Below, in pieces: positions 1-15,945 of a DNA stretch of 64,000 nucleotides. Under the pieces are notes generated by a model. It was not told the DNA's origin. It did not search any database and saw only the letters and a program-made list of their open reading frames with translations. How positions within the stretch are numbered: the first letter of the stretch is position 1; every line of letters starts with the position of its first letter. Both the position numbers and the translations under genes were made by a program. This DNA comes from Glandiceps talaboti (Eukaryota; Hemichordata; Enteropneusta; Spengelidae): the NCBI RefSeq assembly GCF_964340395.1, contig NC_135560.1, positions 23,156,675 through 23,220,674 of the forward strand, read 5' to 3'.

Positions 1-1250
1 GCTGGTTAGAACAAGAATTCATATTTTATCACCATTTCTATCTATAAGGCCAAGGTAAAATTAGACGTGACATTCGTAACGTCATTACAAATACGGAACA
101 TCTGAAATCTTGCAATGCGTAAACAAAATTAAATCTGCCTTGTAAGGTCACACTAAGGACAGATCTATAGAGCAGTCATTTGATGTCGCGATGTCGGTTG
201 TAAAAATATCGCTAGAGAGAGTACTAACTACTACTCTACTGTGTACGCCATGAACACACGGAATTTCACTGTTCCCCAGAATATTTTGAAAGGGGTATGT
301 AATATGTGATTGTGTGGTCTTTGGTGGTTACTTTTGTACCGTCTCTGACTATAGTACAGTTTACTTACATGCATGTATTCAAGGTACTAGCTTCCAAGAC
401 ATAACTCAGGAACTCGTCACGTATAAAAACACTATACTGTGGTCGACAATGTCCTTATTACCTAGTGCTATAAATTCGATGATTTCATAAATGTGTAATG
501 TGTATATACGGAAGTCGGGTCAATTCATCACGCAAAGCAGACCTACACCCAAACCACCTGTAGATAGACCTCAAGCAATAGGTTTTGTCACCTATTTTGA
601 CAAATTCTTGAAGCCGTTCACGTGTGTGGACGTAATATCAATACACATTTGACCAGCCTGTCTTCGGATCCGAGAACGGCCCAAATACAGTCTTATACAC
701 ATCCCTGCATACACTGATATGAAGGCTACAGCGGAAGTGACGAAGCCCGAAATCATTTTGTGAATTTTACTAGCAAGTTGAGACGTCGTCACACACGGAA
801 AGTCACTATCCTTTCCTTTCCTTTGCAGATCCTGTATCGTCGGAAATGTTTGTAAATTTGCACAATTTTCTCTCTGATTAACTTTCGATCCCTAAATGAC
901 ACCATAACCATAGTCAAGATCATCATGGCGCGACATTTTGAATTTCTCTTTTCCCTAATTCTCCATGTTTCATACCAATCAGCAGCCAAATATGTTCCTC
1001 ACAGGAAACAAAGCATTGATGTTTGATTATGGTTATGATAATATATCGTTCAAATATTCAATTACAAAACTAAACAAAACAGCGATTTAATAATACTAGT
1101 ATAGTATACCATCACTTGAAATACTTTCAAGGCTTACTTTAAAACTTATCTTGCTGAAACCGGGTATAATGTCACATTTTGTTTCACGATAAAATTTCGT
1201 TCAGAGTCTGGTTTTACAGGATATAATATTATATATGTATGTCTACTTAC
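1..1250. other. Gene-poor left flank with two weak minus-strand open frames
   Basis: No recognisable gene family is visible here. On the minus strand an open frame at 789-997 would encode a basic stretch, and another at 592-756 (54 codons from ATG) contains one plausible membrane segment (SGFVTSAVAFISVYAG). Neither matches a family I know, and they overlap slightly in different frames. The frame at 789-997 is in phase with the candidate first exon at 1251-1275. No tandem repeat or mobile element was seen. Confidence 0.3.
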
Positions 1251-1275
1251 TTTCATAGCGACTGCGATAATCCAT
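789..1275 (-). CDS. Candidate two-exon small gene (speculative)
   Basis: A minus-strand ATG at 1275 sits in a strong initiation context (CAACCATGG) and opens MDYRSRYE. After 25 coding bases comes a strong splice donor (A|GTAAGTAG, exon end 1251). A possible acceptor after TTTCCTGTGAG puts the next exon at 997 down to a stop at 789, in phase. That would give about 77 residues, rich in Arg and Lys, with no domain I recognise. The first exon is the better-supported part. The true second exon could lie elsewhere or beyond the left edge. Nothing establishes that this is transcribed. Confidence 0.22.
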
Positions 1276-2692
1276 GGTTGCGTTTCTTCAATATTAACAG
1301 TTGTTGGTCACACGTCAAACACGATAATGGCAGTGTGACTTTCTTAATGGGAACAGGGTTATCTACTCTGACGGACTATGGCCTTCTGGTTTGAACTTGA
1401 CCTCTTGTTGTTTCGTCCTTTATCTCCACCAGCTCACAACAAATGAACTCAACATGGCCGTAAAAATGAGTGTTTCACTTTGTGTCAACAATCTGTGTTA
1501 TTTGAGTTAATATATAACCAATGGGAGGGGTACCAATTTCCATAAACAGTATTTACCTGTGACGAAAGCCGGCTGTTCAAAGCACTGATTGCCCTCCCTT
1601 TCTTGAAGATATAGTGATATTTAAACTCATTCACACCTTACACATGTATCATTTATCCGGGTTTGATAAGAAAGAGTAAATCTACGCGATAGCGACCTCA
1701 CATAGATATTTCTACTACACAGATAGTTTTAGATATGGTATTTGCAGTCTGAAATGGTCCTTTGAATGTCATACGACCAGAAACGGATGACTGCGCCCTC
1801 AATGTACGTATCAACACAACTTTTGTTTTTCTGATTACGCCAGACCACATCCGAGTCTTGATTCCTACAAACCAACTTGACATAATTGCTCAAAATACAT
1901 ATCGTATGGATATCAATATGAAACACATAGGAGCAAATAATATCTAAGGGGTTATAATTTTGTGAATCTTGCAGTGATTCCTCTCGTAAAACGTACAGTT
2001 AGTACACATCTTAATGTTAATGTGGGACACGTACGGAATATCGTTCTTTCATAAAGTTTAATCATTAATCTCGATTCAACTCTAAAACAAACTGAAATGT
2101 TGACATACTGGTAGACCGACACATTCATTTGTAAATACAAAATGAAAAAAAAAATAAAAGAAACATATATCAAATTTTTGCACCATCACGAAATATATTA
2201 CCAGTAATATGCCAGGTTTGATCCTGTCCTCTCACAGAAGAAATACACCTCGGAAAACATTGCGAAATTGCATATACATTCTGGAACAAAAAATACTATC
2301 AAATCGCTGTCATGGCCATCATAACTGTGTATCTTTATAGATTTTCACGGCTGTGTCAACAAGACCGTAACTATGAGACGATAAATTTCATGGTATTTCA
2401 AAACTTATTTTAATATGCATGGTCTTTACTGCGTACCGTTCTTACTTGTATAAAATGTTATGTCTTTCATAAGCCTACATGTAGACTCCAAGAACTAGCG
2501 TTCCCACTTTATATGCTATACTAACTGATATTTTGATTTATAGATAGCGAAATTCAAAATCAAAATGTCACTTCAAGGATAGCAAGTAGATTGGTAGCGC
2601 TATTATGATATACAAACTATCTACCAAGGAACGACATAAGTGATCTGATCACTCTCGTTCCTTCTGGAGAAACATGGTTACCTTCTTTATCA
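1276..2692. other. Intergenic, no feature seen
   Basis: This AT-rich sequence separates the candidate start at 1275 from the 3' end of the first alpha-galactosidase gene. I saw no convincing exon, mobile element or tandem array on either strand. Confidence 0.5.
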
Positions 2693-4421
2693 TTACGGTC
2701 TATGCAAACCGTCGTCGCCTTTAAAACTCTGTAATGGAGTGATTCTGACCATGACAACACCTGTCGAGTTTATAATAAAATGGGTTGGATCGTCCAATCC
2801 AATGGAACAAATGTCCTTGTGTAAAAATACGTCTCGAAGATGATACTTCTGAAAGTGACCACGCACACCGATTTCTTTTAGCGTTGTAGTAAAATTAAAC
2901 GGTACGTCGTCAGTTCTTTTGCTGAGAAGTACACTTGCATAGCTATTATTGGCGAGTGGTCTGGTCCAAACTTCTATAGAATCTCTCTGTAATAGATAAG
3001 ACCAGTTGTACAAGAACTTCAAAAAGAAGAAGAGAACAGTGGCGTGTATTGTGGTAGCAACATCGGTTGAATTACATCTTCCGAGTAATTACTGACCGAA
3101 CAATTACTAGCAATAATGCCCCGTTCTTTCTCGTGAGTTGTACGGCAAAAGCTGACGGACCTGACCGAGACTCACGATTGAGCGTTTGTTTTTTCTTCAA
3201 ATTGTTGCTGTTATTCATTTTTGTGGAGGGAGTTGCCTTGTATATAAATAATCATTATGTAGGCATACTGTTCATCTTGATTATCATTATGGAGATGCTA
3301 AAATGAAAACTCGCGACAGTCAAACCTCGACAGTATTCGTCAGACGTGAATGTATAATGTGTGAAGTTACTAAATACGGGGGGCGGTTACGTGGTGTATT
3401 ACTAGAGTTTAGACAGCGCCCTCACCTGTGTGATTCTTCTTCCCATCTTACCAAGTGGATCTTGGTCGATAGCAATCACTTCCTTATTGAGTAGAATCTC
3501 TTTATGTTGATCACTGATTGATCTCAGATCTGTTGACATTAACAACGGAGCAGCAAAGATTGACCACATTGCCATCTGGGCTTTTGATTGGTCATAGCTG
3601 AGGCCAAAGTTACCAATGACGAGCTAGAATGAAACATTATCACAATTAGAAAATATTATACCTGTCACAGTAACAGTATATGGATTGAACCATAGACCCT
3701 ACCATTCACCCTTTGGTCTATCATTGAACTTGGTCATAATGCCATTCATTTATATTTATTTTAATTAATTAATTCGTTCCTTCATGCGTTCCTTCGTTCA
3801 TCCATCCATCCATCCATCCATCCACCCACCCACCCACCCACCCGTTCGTTCGTTCGTTCGTTCGTTCGTTCGTTCGTTCGTTCGTTCGTTCGTTCGTTCG
3901 TTCGTTCGTTCATTCATTCATTCATTCATTCATTCATTCATTCATTCATTCATTCATTCATTCATTCATTCATTCATTCATTCATTCATTCATTCATTCA
4001 TTCATTCATTCATTCATTCATTCACAAATCCATCGACCAATTGTATGATTTCATGTTCTCCATAGACTTACCATGTCTGGATCATTCCATTGTCCTGGTC
4101 CTGATACAGGTATCAGAGTATCCTGTTCATTGCCAAAGAAATTAATGATGCTCACAATACTATCCCAGGAATCTTGTACATCGTCGAATGTGCGCCATAG
4201 ATTACAATTTTCGGCAACAGCTGTGTAATTTGGCTAAAGATGTAAAGATATGTAAACTTTGAATCTAGAAATTATCCCACGACACATCCCATCCCTCCCT
4301 TACCCAGTCCCCATCTCACCCTATTCACGTGACTATAGTCTGTTACAAATAACCTATTTCTTTGTCATGTACGTGTACATATGTACACACACGCACGCAC
4401 ACACGCACGCACACACACACG

Positions 4422-4500
<79 letters not shown>

Positions 4501-6655
4501 TGGCACGCCATAATTTCACTATTGTGACTTCATACTGTAAAAGAATGTAATCCACCTGTTCCTCATTAAATTCATATACAGGCAGCTAATGCAATATTTT
4601 ATTTGCGTTTAAATTGAATACCATTGTGTCCTATAGAAAGATTCCTCTATCATGACAGAGTTAGTCACTCACAGTAAAAACAGTTTTTGTCTGAACACTC
4701 TTGTTGTTTTATCATTGCTGTTATTCACTTATCTATATTTTACCATAGACCCTCCACCCTTGGTGGAGGGTCTATGGTGGAGGGTCTATGATTTTACGTA
4801 ACTGCATTTTGCGACGGCATTATGAAGCGACCACTACGATAACACTTTCAGTCTATTCCTCACCTTCTTGAGTATTAACACTTGATACCAAGGCCATTCA
4901 CATGAATAGACAATTGGTCTACCAGTTTTGTTGAGGGCTGCTGTCATTTCTGGATAGCCTTTATCCATCATTGTTGGAAGTGAAAAACAGCCATCAAATT
5001 TGAGATAGTCAACACCCCATTCGGCAAAAGTCTTAGCGTCAGTTTCGATGTGTCCAAGACTACCAGGATAACCACCACACGTTAAGACACCATAGTCTTC
5101 GTAGATACCAAACTTTATCCCTTTGGTATGAGCCTAATTAAGATAATACCGAAAATATGTCACAAGAACTCAATGTTTCTTCACTAAAAGCACTGATAAA
5201 GACGTGTATTCTAACGTTTTCGCATCATGATTTCTCCTATTTTTATTAGCAAGGCTTAAATTTAGCATACGGTGTTAACACCCTCTGAGTCGGATTTGTA
5301 ACAAACGGGTGACAATACGGATAGAGAGAGTATTATATTTATCACTTTTCGTTCAATTTGACTGATTTGCCTTATTATGTCAATAACAGGAGTTTAACTT
5401 AAAGTTGGTTTTTTATTTGAACTTGGAAGAACTTTTGAAAGAAATTAGTTCTTAGAAGTAACATACATCAGTTCTTATGTGTACAGGTACGTGTACAAAT
5501 CGATCTTTCACGCAATGAATTATTTCATTGTGAATAAAACAAATACATGGATATCTAGCAAAAAGCAAAATACCGAGTATTCATAAAAATACTACCGTGT
5601 TTCTGCGTTATAGCTTTTTTGGAATATAGCGATAATAGTGTCATTGAAAATATATCCCAAACCAAATCATAGACGCCGTATGACAACTCAGACTAAGATA
5701 CTTATAAAATAAAACTTACATAGTCTACCAATGCCTTTATACCGTTGGGAAATCTCGTCGTATTTGCATACAGGCTTCCTGATTGGTCTCTGACATGTGA
5801 CATCCAACAGTCATCCATATTTACATATTCATATCCAGCATCTTTGAAGCCATCAGATACCATGTGATCAATTGTGTCTTTAAATAACTTCTCACTTTCA
5901 AGTATAAAGCATGGAATGGAAATACGATTAAAAATCACACAAAAGTCATCGTAGACTCGCATAAAGAAACAGCGCCCCCTAACGATTTCATCATTTCTCT
6001 GCCACAGTGTTTCAAATGTAAATATCCACATTCATACATTCCTACGTAATAAAATTCTGACTAAAACATTAATTATCAATGGTTCCCTTGCATATTTAAA
6101 GCAAGGCAACGACAGTTTGTTCGCTGTGAATATGAGGCTTGGTGATGGGAGACAAAGGAAAACGGAAAGTTCATTGACCAATGAAGAGTTCAAAGTTCAA
6201 TGGTGCAAGCAGTGGTGACCTTAGTCATTCCGTTCATGCTGTTGATGTTGTCTAAATATATACATAAATATCTATGTAAGTGGTATAAATGCATTCCTTC
6301 TGAGGTAAATAAATAGTTCCACGCAGTGTGTGGATAGGGAACTTTACCAGCGCCCCAGACGAGACGATTTCATCATTTGGTAGGGATCTATCTACCCAAT
6401 GATTGCAACATTAACTCACCGAAATGTTCGTGTTCGTTCAATACTTTATATAGAGTGTTATTTTGGTCTGAGAATAGTCTGAACTCACCTTATACAGTTA
6501 TTAGGATCATTATCACAGTCTGTATTACATCGAAACCTTTCCCATGCATTCCAACCCATAGGAGGTGTTCTAACGAGGCCATTGTCCAAGCACCCAACAT
6601 TCGTAAGATTGTTCACCGAAAGGTAAACGACAAACATGAAAATCGTGTTTCGCAT
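2693..6655 (-). CDS. GLA: Alpha-galactosidase-like glycoside hydrolase (GH27), tandem copy 1
   Basis: This is a secreted or lysosomal GH27 enzyme that removes terminal alpha-linked galactose from glycolipids and glycoproteins. Six exons on the minus strand: 6489-6655, 5720-5894, 4864-5133, 4072-4233, 3426-3623, 2693-2986. All junctions are GT-AG and in phase, giving 421 residues (human GLA is 429). An N-terminal signal (hydrophobic [10 protein letters not shown]) ends near C22, followed by [13 protein letters not shown]. Visible motifs are NMDDCW, YLKFDGC (nucleophile D161), DVQDSW (acid/base D225) and WNDPDM. The recognition loop reads SCEWPWY. E193 matches GLA E203 rather than NAGA Ser, but W196 replaces GLA L206, so substrate range may differ. 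The start is the ATG that gives a signal peptide. A paralogue lies about 1 kb upstream in the same orientation. Exons 2 and 5 are nearly identical to that copy. The gene looks intact. Confidence 0.93.
3690..3728. repeat. Partial copy of the ATAGACCCT foldback
   Basis: The sequence CCATAGACCCTACCATTCA, followed by a degenerate reverse arm ending GGTCTAT, resembles the perfect hairpin at 4742-4790. It lies in intron 4 of alpha-galactosidase copy 1. Confidence 0.4.
3784..4024. repeat. Compound tetranucleotide microsatellite (ATCC, ACCC, TTCG, ATTC)
   Basis: Short ATCC and ACCC blocks run into about twenty TTCG units and then about thirty ATTC units. It occupies intron 4 of alpha-galactosidase copy 1 and begins 47 bases inside the donor of exon 4. 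On the transcribed strand it is a purine-rich GAAC/GAAT tract. The long open frames across it (repeated HSFI and RSFV) are a by-product of the period. Confidence 0.97.
4384..4498. repeat. (CA)n microsatellite
   Basis: A dinucleotide tract with a few GCAC interruptions at its left end, inside intron 3 of alpha-galactosidase copy 1, about 150 bases from the exon 4 acceptor. Confidence 0.97.
4742..4790. repeat. Perfect 17-bp hairpin with an extra half-copy
   Basis: The arm ACCATAGACCCTCCACC is followed by a 3-base loop and its exact reverse complement. A further GGAGGGTCTATG follows directly. It lies in intron 3 of alpha-galactosidase copy 1. Related degenerate sequences occur at 3690-3728 and 62558-62581, so it looks like a small foldback family. 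Confidence 0.75.
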
Positions 6656-7495
6656 TATGCTTGTGTGTGTTCATCAATAACAAGCCGTGCTACTTTGCCC
6701 ATTGTATTGTAGTCCAACGGGCGAAGGGCGTATCAAACAGACACCTGGGAAATTGCCCTCTTGCAGAGCAGAGCTGAGACGGGGAGAACGATAAAAGCTT
6801 CATCGAAAGTTTAAAGAGATGAACGTTGGTGGCGCCCTCATGCAGAATGAACTTTGACAGACACCTGTTGATCTTGACCACACACTTCTGTAATTTATTC
6901 GATAAGGTTTCAAAAACATCCAACAAAAACACTATAAAGCCCTCCCTAAATCAAGGATTCATCTAATGTCAACTGTCTTGGTGGGTGACAACAGAAGACG
7001 TGGGAGTAAATTAATCATTTCAAAGCTTGTTTAGGTTGCAATAGTACAAATATCACAGCTGTCATGACGTCATCAGAACGCAGAGAATTTTATTTTCTAT
7101 TATGTTTTTGAAATTCTATGTTTATATAAACACATGCTAGTACAATTCTGTATTTCTCCATAATTCCCCAATCGATACATTTTTTGTTAAAAAAACGATG
7201 ATGGTTATCAAACAACAGTATTACCGATGTTACCATGAGAATACCTAACATGACGTCACAACTTTAGCTAAAGTTATGAATGAAATGAAATGTCAAGAGA
7301 CGAGGAGAGAGGATAACGTTAAGACCGAAAACATGGTCAAATTTATATTATATCCATAAGTATGTATTGTAGCAAGCTCAGTATCAGACGTAATAATAAT
7401 AGCCTATTTCATTCACATTCAGACGTTGTTCCTTTCACTTTCTATCTAACCAATATTTCGATATAGTTAATTCAGTTGAGTTGAAATGTTGTCAG

Positions 7496-7501
7496 TTTAT
7501 T
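7496..7501 (-). terminator. Candidate polyadenylation signal AATAAA of alpha-galactosidase copy 2
   Basis: A canonical AATAAA hexamer on the minus strand lies about 115 bases downstream of the copy 2 stop codon. It is assigned by position and sequence only. Confidence 0.5.
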
Positions 7502-7568
7502 GTTGTTCCCATTCGCTGTGACTTGAATAGTAGTTATACAATTTACATCTTCATCTGCAAGCACTATT

Positions 7569-7611
7569 ACCCCCACCAACCCCAACCCCCACCCTCCCCC
7601 GCCCCTCCCCG
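7569..7611 (-). promoter_or_regulatory. G-quadruplex-like tract directly after the copy 2 stop codon
   Basis: The minus strand carries at least five runs of three to five G separated by one to three bases, for example GGGGAGGGGCGGGGG. It starts a few bases after the TAA of alpha-galactosidase copy 2, so the RNA 3' UTR would begin with a potential G-quadruplex. The surrounding DNA is AT-rich, which makes the tract stand out. Copy 1 has nothing similar. Confidence 0.6.
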
Positions 7612-7614
7612 GCT

Positions 7615-11285
<3,671 letters not shown>

Positions 11286-12100
11286 ATTGGAAGCTGTGAG
11301 GTGTGTAGTCACAGCGTGAATATGTGAACGAACTGTGGACTACACGTAGAACAACGCCCACTACGACCATGTATGAAATTCCCAGGGTATCAAACGATAG
11401 AGTCAAATCTTGTCATAGATATTTCAGAATAGGCATATTGCATTGCAATCTGATTAAAATACGATGTAGATGTTGGCTAATCGTTCATTGCTATTTTACC
11501 TTCGTTATTTTGCCTGAATTGACCTTCTTGGTACATGTTTACATTTTTTAGCCTGATCGCCTCCTCTACAATCTGATTAAAATCCGATGTAGATGTGTGT
11601 CTCAGTGAGCAGAAATTCGTTTGCATGGGCGCGTGTTCAGATGTAGAGGAGGCTAAAACTTGGATTGTTTTGTATGTACCAATATCTACTAGCGCCACTG
11701 TATTCGAATATCCATGTACTGTGCGCCCTCATCGATCACAGAGGGCTAACCTTTCGTTGACGTGTTAATGCCAAGCCCGGGCATACGTGTCCCTGGTATG
11801 GCTGGATCAACGTCAAATAATCGATATTAGATATTTAAATTTAAATAATTTCATGTTAGTGGGTTGATCTAATTTAGTCATCGTCCAACAACCCTGTTTT
11901 CACTTTCAAAATCGCAGTATTTCTGCAATAACAAAGTATATAAATCTACCAAACAATTTTTAAAATCAACTATAAATCCTAAATTTTTGGACCAAATATG
12001 CATATCATCAATCCAATCACTTTTACATGAACATTCCCCAATTAGATATCCAAAGTAGCTTCTTCTCAGTGGTGTGGTTTTTGGTTGAACTGGACTTATA
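11286..12100. other. Upstream flank of alpha-galactosidase copy 2
   Basis: This is the likely promoter region of copy 2. No clear core promoter element was recognised. The only structured feature is the small inverted-repeat element at 11546-11657. Confidence 0.4.
11546..11657. mobile_element. Short inverted-repeat element (MITE-like)
   Basis: Arms TTTTAGCC...TCCTCTAC and GTAGAGGAGGCTAAAA face each other about 110 bases apart. The left arm has a 6-base insertion. A partial internal duplicate (CTGATTAAAATACGATGTAG) sits just outside at about 11451-11475. It has no coding capacity. Calling it a MITE is inference from structure. Confidence 0.4.
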
Positions 12101-12110
12101 TACATGTACA

Positions 12111-12115
12111 TACAT

Positions 12116-12151
<36 letters not shown>

Positions 12152-12270
12152 TACATACACATACATACACACCACACACACACACACACATACGGTACAT
12201 ACACATACATACACACCACACACACACGGTACATACACATACATACACACCACAAACACACACACACATC
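12111..12270. repeat. (CA)n tract with nested GGTACATACACATACATACA repeat
   Basis: A CA microsatellite containing three or more copies of a longer unit of CA runs with GGTACATACACATACA. It is intergenic. Confidence 0.93.
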
Positions 12271-13228
12271 ATGACTATAACACTACTGAAGCTTTAGTTC
12301 AGTATTGCTTCATATCAGAAGAAATACCAAATAAAATGAGTATGCTATATACAAACCAATTTTTAATCATAGTCCCCAAAGTCTCATAAATATTTCATAT
12401 TTCCAATTATTCAGACTTATCAATGTTGATCTGAGTTGAAAAAAAAAGAAGAAATTCCATCACATTTGAATCCTGTGTGGTTAAGCTGATGATAGCATAG
12501 CTGAGTTTAGAAAAAGCTAGTCTAGTCAACTAAACACACATTATTCTTTAAGAATCATATGCCATCTGTTTACTAAATGTATATTACAACATTACAGGAG
12601 TTGATAAGATAAAGAACACCTCCGCACATTATTTATCAAGTGCCATTCCAATAATAAAAAAGTTAAAACAATTACATCCAGCTAATTACATATTTACAAA
12701 TATTTGTTTGTTTTATCTGAACTTTGATACCCTGTAGAACAAGAATGAAAACAGCCAATCAGAAACCTATAGTATGTTTTGCAAAAATCACCCAATAGTA
12801 GGCTAGACTGTCAGATATGTTGTGTTGCTCAATTCTAACCAGTGTTCTCCTACAGTTCAGATCATTTGGTAGTCTGAGCTATAAGTGAGTACTAGTTAAA
12901 AGGGTAGTCTAGAGACTAGAGAGTGGGCTCGTTTTTATTGATCTCATCTCTCTTGTCCACGAGAGATCATAGAAAATGAGCCTGTATGTATAGTTTCTAG
13001 ACTATTGAAAGGCCTACACAACACAACATATACTACAGGCTAACAGTGGGTCAACATACAAGACAAGTCAGTCACCATATGAAGTAAAAGCCATTACTTG
13101 GAAATTGATTGATATTTCAGTATTTATTGTGACCTCATCATGGTAAAACAATTATTCAACATTGCCTTTTTTTTACTTCCTCTACAAAGATGTCCCCAAC
13201 AGAACTCTCTCTCTCTATGTAGCACAGA

Positions 13229-13570
13229 GTCATATGTCTTGGTGTTACTATCTCAAGAAGCTTTCCTAGCCCAGAGACTTGTCTTGGTGTTACTATCTCT
13301 AGGCCAGGGACCTCACATGGTGTTACGATTTCTAGCCCAGGGACTTGTCTTGGTGTTACTATCTCTAGCCCAGAGACTTGTCTTGGTGTTACTATCTCTA
13401 GGCCAGGGACCTCACATGGTGTTACTATCTGTAGCCCAGAGACTTGTCTAAGTGTTACTATCTACTACCTCTAGGCCAGGGACCCCTCGTGATGTTACTA
13501 TCTCTAGGCCAGAGATTTGTCTTGGTGTTACTAACTCTAGAAGCTCTGTACACACCAAGACAAGTCTCTG
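13229..13570. repeat. 33-bp minisatellite
   Basis: About ten units of a 33-bp motif containing TTGGTGTTACTATCTCTAG, in two alternating variants (ACTTGTCTTGG and ACCTCACATGG). Because 33 is a multiple of three, long open frames cross it, but they have no protein-like composition. Confidence 0.9.
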
Positions 13571-13999
13571 GGCTATTCCCCTATGCTAATATAGGGTATA
13601 CATACACTGTACCAACAAACCTTGTGAAAACTTTACTATGATTTTATAAACATATGGCAACTGAATTAATTAATCTACCTTCCATTTGATGAAGAAAACA
13701 GAATGGTAATTGTACATTTGTACTGATGTATTATTATTGCCATAATCTTGTTAGCGTACATTCTACCTTTACTGGTAAAAAGATGTTTTCTATCATTACA
13801 TGACAATTTACAGAACAGTGATGCATTCAATGTACTTCTATGCTTTAAATATTACATGTATTATAGTACAAAAACTCAGCATTTTGTAGAGACCACTCTT
13901 TTTGCATGGGTGAGGGTAGACTTATTGATTCATCATGATGGATTATTCTCATCACTTGCTACATACGATTGTAAGAAAGTAATAAGGGATTTGGGTGCG

Positions 14000-14548
14000 G
14001 AATATGCCATACGATATGCCATATGGTTGTGGAATATGCCATACTCTATATCACATGGTTGTGGAATATGCCATACTTTATGTCACATGGTTGTGGAATA
14101 TGCCATACTTTATATCACATGGTTGTGGAATGTCATATTATATATCACATGGTTGTAGAATATGCCATACTATATATCACATGGTTGTGGAATATGCCAT
14201 ACTAAATATCTCATGGTTGTGAAATATGCCATACTTAATATCAAATGGTTGTAGAATATGCCATACTATATATCACATGGTTGTGGAATATGTCATAATA
14301 TGCCATACTTAATATCACATGGTTGTGGAATACGCCATACTATCACATGGTTGGAGAATATGCCATACTATATATCACATGGTTGTGGAATATGCCATAC
14401 TATATATCACATGGCTGTAACATATACCATCCAATATATCACATGGTTGTGGAATATGCTATACTATATATCACATGGTTGTAGCATATGCCATACCATA
14501 TATTACATGGTTGTGGAATATGCCATACTTAATAGCAAATGGTTGTAA
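14000..14548. repeat. 32-bp minisatellite
   Basis: About 17 copies of a 32-bp unit containing ATCACATGGTTGTGGAATAT and GCCATACTATAT, with small indels. Intergenic. Confidence 0.93.
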
Positions 14549-15174
14549 TTAACACTAGGTGATGACACAAGTAACTGGGGAACTGTTATACTGCAGAAGA
14601 AAGTAACAGTAAGACTTGGTGATGACATAATATGTTTAGCAAAATGTCATACAGTATAAACAAAACATTAGTCAAAGAAAACAAGTAGTGTGTGTATAAA
14701 ACTGAAACCTCAGATCATGTAAAGAAATAAACAAATAAAAGAAGACATGTTGGTGTGATAAATGATTCATATCCACCTGTCTAATGATAAGATTTGTAAA
14801 TATCTACCATAATGCACTTGTTGAGAAAAGAGATTGATTTTACAATAACAAATATATTACACCTGGTTTAACAAAGTAACTTGACACAAATTATAAATAT
14901 CATTATGTAAATGCATCTTGTTTTCAAGTGGATTTTTGATATAACAGCCAAGTCAGCAAAATTAAGTATCAAATTAAAATGGAAGCGCTAACAAGAACAC
15001 AATTTCTTATCCATAAATGTTAGTGTTGTCCATATTATGAGAATAGAATGAGAATGACATAAATAACCAAGCTATATTACTACCTTGTAATATATTTAGT
15101 TCAATATTCTATATGACGGTATTCCATAAAATAACCTATCAACAAAAACGCAACCATAAATCTTTATGTTAAAC

Positions 15175-15945
15175 AAGCCCCATAGATTTATCATTTGTAC
15201 ACTTCTGTAATCACTCAGGTTACAGTTACACTCCTGTAAACAGACACATAGATTTATCATGTGTACACTTCTGTAATCACTCAGGTTACCTTTACACTCC
15301 TGTAAACAGACACATAGATTTATCATGTGTACACTTCTGTTATCATTCAGGTTACAGTTACACTCCTGTAAACAGACACATAGATTTATCATGTGTACAC
15401 TTCTGTAATCACTCAGGTTACCTTTACACTCCTGTAAACAGACACATAGATTTATCACGTGTACAATTCTGTAATCACTCAGGTTACTGTTACACTCCTG
15501 TAAACAGACACATAGATTTATCATGTGTACAATTCTGTAATCACTCAGGTTACAGTTACACTCCGATAAACAGACACATAGATTTATCACGTGTACAATT
15601 CTGTAATCACTCAGGTTACTGTTACACTCCTGTAAACAGACACATAGATTTATCATGTGTACAATTCTGTAATCATTCAGGTTACAGTTACACTCCTGTA
15701 AACAGACACATAGATTTATCACGTGTACAATTCTGTAATCATTCAGGTTACAGTTACACTCCTGTAAACAGGCACATAGATTTATCATGTGTACAATTCT
15801 GTAATCACTCAGGTTACCGTTACACTCCTGTAAACAGACACATAGATTTATCATGTGTACAATTCTGTAATCACTCAGGTTACAGTTACACTCCGATAAA
15901 CAGACACATAGATTTATAATGTGTACACTTCTGTAATCATAGTAC
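15175..15945. repeat. 66-bp minisatellite
   Basis: About twelve near-identical 66-bp units containing TCAGGTTACAGTTACACTCC and ACATAGATTTATCATG. The minus strand stays open for 336 codons across it (15096-16106), with a 22-residue repeat (NLSDYRIVHMINLCVCLQEC). The period being a multiple of three explains that. I do not call it a gene. Confidence 0.95.

Larger units (their letters stand above)
6656..7614. other. Intergenic spacer between the two alpha-galactosidase genes
   Basis: About 0.96 kb separates the copy 2 stop codon from the copy 1 start codon, both on the minus strand. It must hold the copy 2 3' end (AATAAA on the minus strand at 7496-7501, about 115 bases past the stop) and the copy 1 promoter. 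I saw no TATA box I would trust. Confidence 0.5.

Noticed and set aside
3784-4065. Open frame rich in HSFI and RSFV
   Set aside because: A tetranucleotide repeat is read as a four-residue period; it is intronic.
4259-4555. Open frames on both strands through the CA microsatellite
   Set aside because: They consist of Thr-His or Cys-Val alternation set by the dinucleotide, inside an intron of a well-supported gene.
2693-6655. Alpha-galactosidase copy 1 as a pseudogene
   Set aside because: All six exons join in frame, splice sites are intact and catalytic residues are present.
13140-13641. Leu-rich frames repeating LVLVLLSL
   Set aside because: Translation of the 33-bp minisatellite, with no domain and no splice context.
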